Shown here piece by piece: positions 37,111-39,711 of a DNA stretch of 39,711 bases (position 1 is its first letter; each line of letters begins with the position of its first letter). The stretch lies in assembly GCA_964354995.1 (NCBI GenBank), contig CAYHBQ010000002.1, forward strand, positions 1 to 39,711, given 5' to 3'. The translations under genes and the position numbers were made by a program. The notes below the pieces were generated by a model. It did no database searches. It was given only the letters and a program-made list of their open reading frames with translations, and had not been told where the DNA came from. The stretch comes from JBBSZK01 sp964354995. Lineage in GTDB: Archaea; Nanobdellota; Nanobdellia; Pacearchaeales; GW2011-AR1.

Positions 37111-37725
37111 TTACGCACCAAACTCAAGAGTTAAACCTTTCTCGTGAAGACTGTATCGCTTCAGAGGTAAGTCGACTTGTAAACTGTTAACGTAGACTTT
37201 ATTTTTGCCAATCGCTTTTATTTCATATCCCGATTCAACTTTAGAAACGAATACATCGTCAATCGACCCAATACCTGGCGCACGTAAGTCATAAACGACG
37301 CCATCGCTCAATCGACGAATATCGCTTTTGGCCTCAATACGAGGAACACCCGCCATGCGTTTCATCTGTTCGTCAGTTAATTTGCGCGAACGAGTACGCG
37401 GTTGCTTGGGCGCAGACGCACCAATACTAACCTGTATTCCGTTAGGAAGAGGAGTCATATCTGCGTGAGGCGTGCCCTTCATCTGAGATTCAAGAGACTT
37501 CATAATCTGATTAAAGAGAGAAGCAATAATTTTATCGCTAAATCCAAACCCTGCTCCTCCTCCGCCAATAAGGGGTGTCTGAGAGAATTCATTCTTCCCT
37601 AGAAGTCCAAACTCGTCCAAATCTTTCTCGGGGTTACGTACATCGCATCCACAATGCGGACAAAAATCAAAGTCTGCTTTTATCGTGCTATGGCATTTGG
37701 GACAATCTTGCTTCTTACCAAACAT
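37111..37725 (-). CDS. Zinc-ribbon protein with Hsp20/CS-like C-domain
   Basis: 204 residues from ATG 37725 (a TTG two codons earlier is disfavoured by the TATA box). N-terminal zinc ribbon CPKCHS...CPHCGCD (residues 6-28), a Gly-rich linker (LIGGGGAGFGF), then from about 130 a small-heat-shock/CS-like beta domain (VYDLRAPGIGSIDDVFVSKV; GYEIKAIGKNKVYVNSL; LPLKRYSL). Small heat-shock proteins hold unfolded clients. The zinc-ribbon fusion is unusual. Family call is by pattern only. Confidence 0.62.
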   Translation of the reverse strand: MFGKKQDCPKCHSTIKADFDFCPHCGCDVRNPEKDLDEFGLLGKNEFSQTPLIGGGGAGFGFSDKIIASLFNQIMKSLESQMKGTPHADMTPLPNGIQVSIGASAPKQPRTRSRKLTDEQMKRMAGVPRIEAKSDIRRLSDGVVYDLRAPGIGSIDDVFVSKVESGYEIKAIGKNKVYVNSLQVDLPLKRYSLHEKGLTLEFGA

Positions 37726-37746
37726 AATCAAGGCTAGAAAAACGAA

Positions 37747-37754
37747 CTTATAAA
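37747..37754 (-). promoter_or_regulatory. TATA box that fixes the 37725 start
   Basis: CTTATAAA (plus reading) ending 22 bases from ATG 37725 on the minus strand. Confidence 0.6.
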
Positions 37755-37774
37755 CGTTATGTAATCAAAAACAC

Positions 37775-39160
37775 CTATCGTTCATGAACAAATTTCTTAA
37801 ACCACACAACGTCGGAATGCAGCGTCTTAAAGGGATGAAATATATCCCAATGGAGCCCTCGCAGAGACGCGGTCGGCCGCACTTCTTCCAACTGAGGAAC
37901 AAATGAAAAGGCAACAACAAATCTCAAAATCGCAGCAATAAGAAACACAAACAGCGTGGTGTTCATAAACGTCACGTCGAGGTATTGAATCATAAGCCCT
38001 CCGAGAATAGAGCCAAAAAAGATGCCGACTCCACTCAAAATGTTGGAATACGTGAAACACAATCCTCGCTTTTCAGGCTTAACAGAATCGTACATATAGT
38101 TCGTGGCTCCGATAGAAAATGCCGCATTACCAAGGCCTGCCGTAAACCCAGGCAACAAAAAGAGCAAAAACGGATCTTTCAAGAAAATCCAAAGTACAGG
38201 CGTTACAGGGAAAGACCATGCCGCAACATAAAGTAATTTCAAATTTCCGTATCTATCTGAGAATTTTCCTGCGAGAGGCGTCAACAACAAATAGAAGATA
38301 GTTGAACTCAAGCTTACCGCCGTAAAAGTAAACAAGTTGAAATGCAGGTCATTGAGCATATACACTGCAAAAAACGGTGAAGCAACCATCACCGCAAAAT
38401 TAAACAACGCCTGAAAAACAGCAAACTTTCCAAAATTATCGTAGCGTTTCAAGAACGCCAAAAAGGTAAAGTGAGAAGATTTATGCAAAACAAAATGTGG
38501 GCAAAATACCCGTTTCACTTGATAAAGAGAGACTATGCGCAAAAGAATGGAAAAGAGAAATACGCTTGCATAGATCGCAAGCACAAACAGTTTATCCTCA
38601 AACCAGTGAAGAATAAGCCCTCCAACAAGGAATATAAAAACACCCCACCAACCAATAATTCTATTACGACGCGCAAAATAATGTCCACGTTGCTGTTCAG
38701 GAACAAGATCGCCTATCCATGAAAAAGACGGAGGATCTTTAACCGCCGAAAGAAAGATGAAGAGCGAATATAAAACAACAAGCAGAGCAGGAAGGTAGGG
38801 AACCACAAGGTTTTTCGTATAAAGAAACGCAAGCAACACAATAGGTATCCAAACAAACGCAAGCCACCAGGTATACAAGACATGGATGTGTTTACGTGAT
38901 TTGCGCTTTTCCATCAATCGAGCACCCCACAAATTTCCGAGTGGTGCGACAAGACCTGAAAAGGCGCTCAAGAATCCAATGTGAGCTGCGTTCGCACCGA
39001 TTGCCTTAGCAAACGGCACAATAAACGACGAAGAAAGAGAAGTAGACGCTTCAGAAACAGCCCCTTGAGAGATGAGCCTATCCCTTCCTTGTTCTTTCAA
39101 ATGAGCAACACGCGGAGAATCAGACGCATCTTCCTTAATGAGCACACTCTTTTTCACCAT
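37775..39160 (-). CDS. Major facilitator superfamily transporter
   Basis: 461 residues with about 12 hydrophobic helices and the MFS loop signature between helices 2 and 3 (GNLWGARLMEKRKSRKHIHV), repeated after helix 8 (LAGKFSDRYGNLKLLYV). A 25-residue charged N-terminal tail precedes helix 1. It moves small solutes across the membrane; the substrate is unknown. Own TATA box at 39182-39189, between the gene and tRNA-Pro. Confidence 0.88.
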   Translation of the reverse strand: MVKKSVLIKEDASDSPRVAHLKEQGRDRLISQGAVSEASTSLSSSFIVPFAKAIGANAAHIGFLSAFSGLVAPLGNLWGARLMEKRKSRKHIHVLYTWWLAFVWIPIVLLAFLYTKNLVVPYLPALLVVLYSLFIFLSAVKDPPSFSWIGDLVPEQQRGHYFARRNRIIGWWGVFIFLVGGLILHWFEDKLFVLAIYASVFLFSILLRIVSLYQVKRVFCPHFVLHKSSHFTFLAFLKRYDNFGKFAVFQALFNFAVMVASPFFAVYMLNDLHFNLFTFTAVSLSSTIFYLLLTPLAGKFSDRYGNLKLLYVAAWSFPVTPVLWIFLKDPFLLFLLPGFTAGLGNAAFSIGATNYMYDSVKPEKRGLCFTYSNILSGVGIFFGSILGGLMIQYLDVTFMNTTLFVFLIAAILRFVVAFSFVPQLEEVRPTASLRGLHWDIFHPFKTLHSDVVWFKKFVHER

Positions 39161-39181
39161 CTTTCTTTAAAGAAAAAACGA

Positions 39182-39189
39182 TTAATAAA
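39182..39189 (-). promoter_or_regulatory. TATA box of the MFS gene
   Basis: Minus-strand TTTATTAA ending 22 bases before ATG 39160. Confidence 0.55.
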
Positions 39190-39194
39190 ACTAA

Positions 39195-39268
39195 TGGGGC
39201 CGCCCGGATTCGCACCGGGGTCGCGAACCCCCGAAGCTCGAAGGCTAACTAAACTACCCCACGGCCCC
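39195..39268 (-). tRNA. tRNA-Pro(CGG), no intron
   Basis: Acceptor GGGGCCG pairs with CGGCCCC, discriminator A, CCA not encoded. Anticodon stem CGAGC/GTTCG with one G-U, loop TTCGGGG giving anticodon CGG, T arm CCCGG-TGCGAAT-CCGGG. 74 bases. Confidence 0.93.
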
Positions 39269-39291
39269 ATACACAACGTACCTTAAAGCGC

Positions 39292-39299
39292 ATTATAAA
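39292..39299 (-). promoter_or_regulatory. TATA box of tRNA-Pro
   Basis: TTTATAAT on the minus strand, ending 24 bases before the first tRNA base. Confidence 0.6.
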
Positions 39300-39345
39300 C
39301 CTAACGCAGTTCGGTACCCTTTAAACGTCCATGATAGAAGAAGCA

Positions 39346-39353
39346 TTTTTAAA
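39346..39353 (+). promoter_or_regulatory. TATA box of the DUF2065-like pair
   Basis: TTTTTAAA ending 25 bases before ATG 39378. Confidence 0.55.
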
Positions 39354-39377
39354 GAGCCCTTGTCTAAGGGAAGAGAG

Positions 39378-39572
39378 ATGATTTTGCAATTCCTCGTCCT
39401 ATTATTTGGAGTATTGCTTGTTGTGGAGGGCAGTTGGATTCTAATCAACCCTATGAAGGCCAAACAAATAACCGTACGATTGCTTAAACATCCCAACACG
39501 CTTCGTACGCTCGGTCTCATTGAATTAATCGGAGGTTTGCTCATAGCCACCTACGCATTCCGAGGACAATGA
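39378..39572 (+). CDS. DUF2065-like small membrane protein
   Basis: 64 residues from ATG 39378 (a TTG six codons earlier is not favoured by the TATA box). Two hydrophobic helices flank a basic loop: LVVEGSWILINPMKAKQITV then TLRTLGLIELIGGLLIATYA. This matches the helix-EG-P-loop-LG-helix plan of DUF2065/YjeT proteins, whose function is unknown. Its stop overlaps the start of a similar protein by 4 bases. Confidence 0.65.
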   Translation: MILQFLVLLFGVLLVVEGSWILINPMKAKQITVRLLKHPNTLRTLGLIELIGGLLIATYAFRGQ

Positions 39573-39711
39573 CCCTCGTTCAAACAATTTTCATAGTTAT
39601 TGCATCACTCATGCTCGTAAAGGGGGTAATAATCTGTCTTATCCCTCGTCAGATGATAGCCCTTACAAAACCCTTTGTGAAAAACGAAAAAGCCATGCGC
39701 AGAGGCGGACT
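39569..39711 (+). CDS. Second DUF2065-like membrane protein (partial)
   Basis: The first 47 codons are in the window; the end is cut. It begins MTLVQTIFIVIASLMLVKGV, then ICLIPRQMIALTKPFVKNEK, the same helix and basic-loop plan as the gene before it, so the two look like tandem paralogues. ATG overlaps the previous stop (ATGA). Confidence 0.6.
   Translation, partial: MTLVQTIFIVIASLMLVKGVIICLIPRQMIALTKPFVKNEKAMRRGG

Overview
The window reads as a stretch of a small, densely packed archaeal chromosome, most likely a DPANN archaeon near Woesearchaeota/Pacearchaeota. The archaeal signature is clear: ribosomal protein L15e, transcript-cleavage factor TFS, two-ring Cdc48, FEN1, family B DNA polymerase, type II methionine aminopeptidase, two tRNAs with introns at position 37/38, and TATA boxes in front of nearly every transcription unit. 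The DPANN assignment is inference. It rests on many short orphan membrane proteins, N-termini such as MNKRG, ITGF-type motifs, and CPR/DPANN-style surface proteins. No CRISPR array, insertion sequence or prophage was seen, and no gene-free stretch exceeds 300 bases.

Layout. 1-1978: end of a HerA-like ATPase, a MaoC-like hotdog protein and a convergent Trm5-like methyltransferase. 2016-4968: four leftward membrane or anchored proteins, each with its own TATA box. 5029-12742: FEN1, a surface protein, PolB, two C39-like proteins, a phosphoesterase and a small winged-helix operon. 12747-14991: intron-containing tRNA-Lys, TFS, a CMP/dCMP-type deaminase, signal peptidase I and small hypothetical genes. 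15042-18063: operon of a zinc-ribbon/AbrB protein, Cdc48 and a DUF3467-like protein. 18065-24396: methionine aminopeptidase, an RNA-modification operon (NSUN methylase, NUDIX, PUA), topoisomerase IA and L15e.

24438-37098 is a type IV pilus-like surface locus. It holds two divergent pilins, a membrane-anchored winged-helix protein, a secretion ATPase with a histidine-rich tail, two TadC-like membrane proteins, a KaiC-like ATPase and three membrane-anchored minor-pilin-like proteins. One of these is a 1135-residue VWA protein with an apparent seven-bladed propeller inserted in the VWA fold. The likely major pilin, an intron-containing tRNA-Ile and a second pilin fused to calcium-binding repeats follow. 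37111-39711 carries a zinc-ribbon/Hsp20-like protein, an MFS transporter, tRNA-Pro and two tandem DUF2065-like membrane proteins, the last cut by the window edge.

Two architectural rules emerged from reading the DNA. First, most units have a TATA-like octamer ending exactly 22 bases before the start codon, which implies leaderless mRNAs; this was used to correct several start codons. Second, intergenic space is minimal: three divergent pairs share one central TATA box, and four convergent pairs overlap by exactly 4 bases through their stop codons. Genes inside operons instead use overlaps or Shine-Dalgarno sites.
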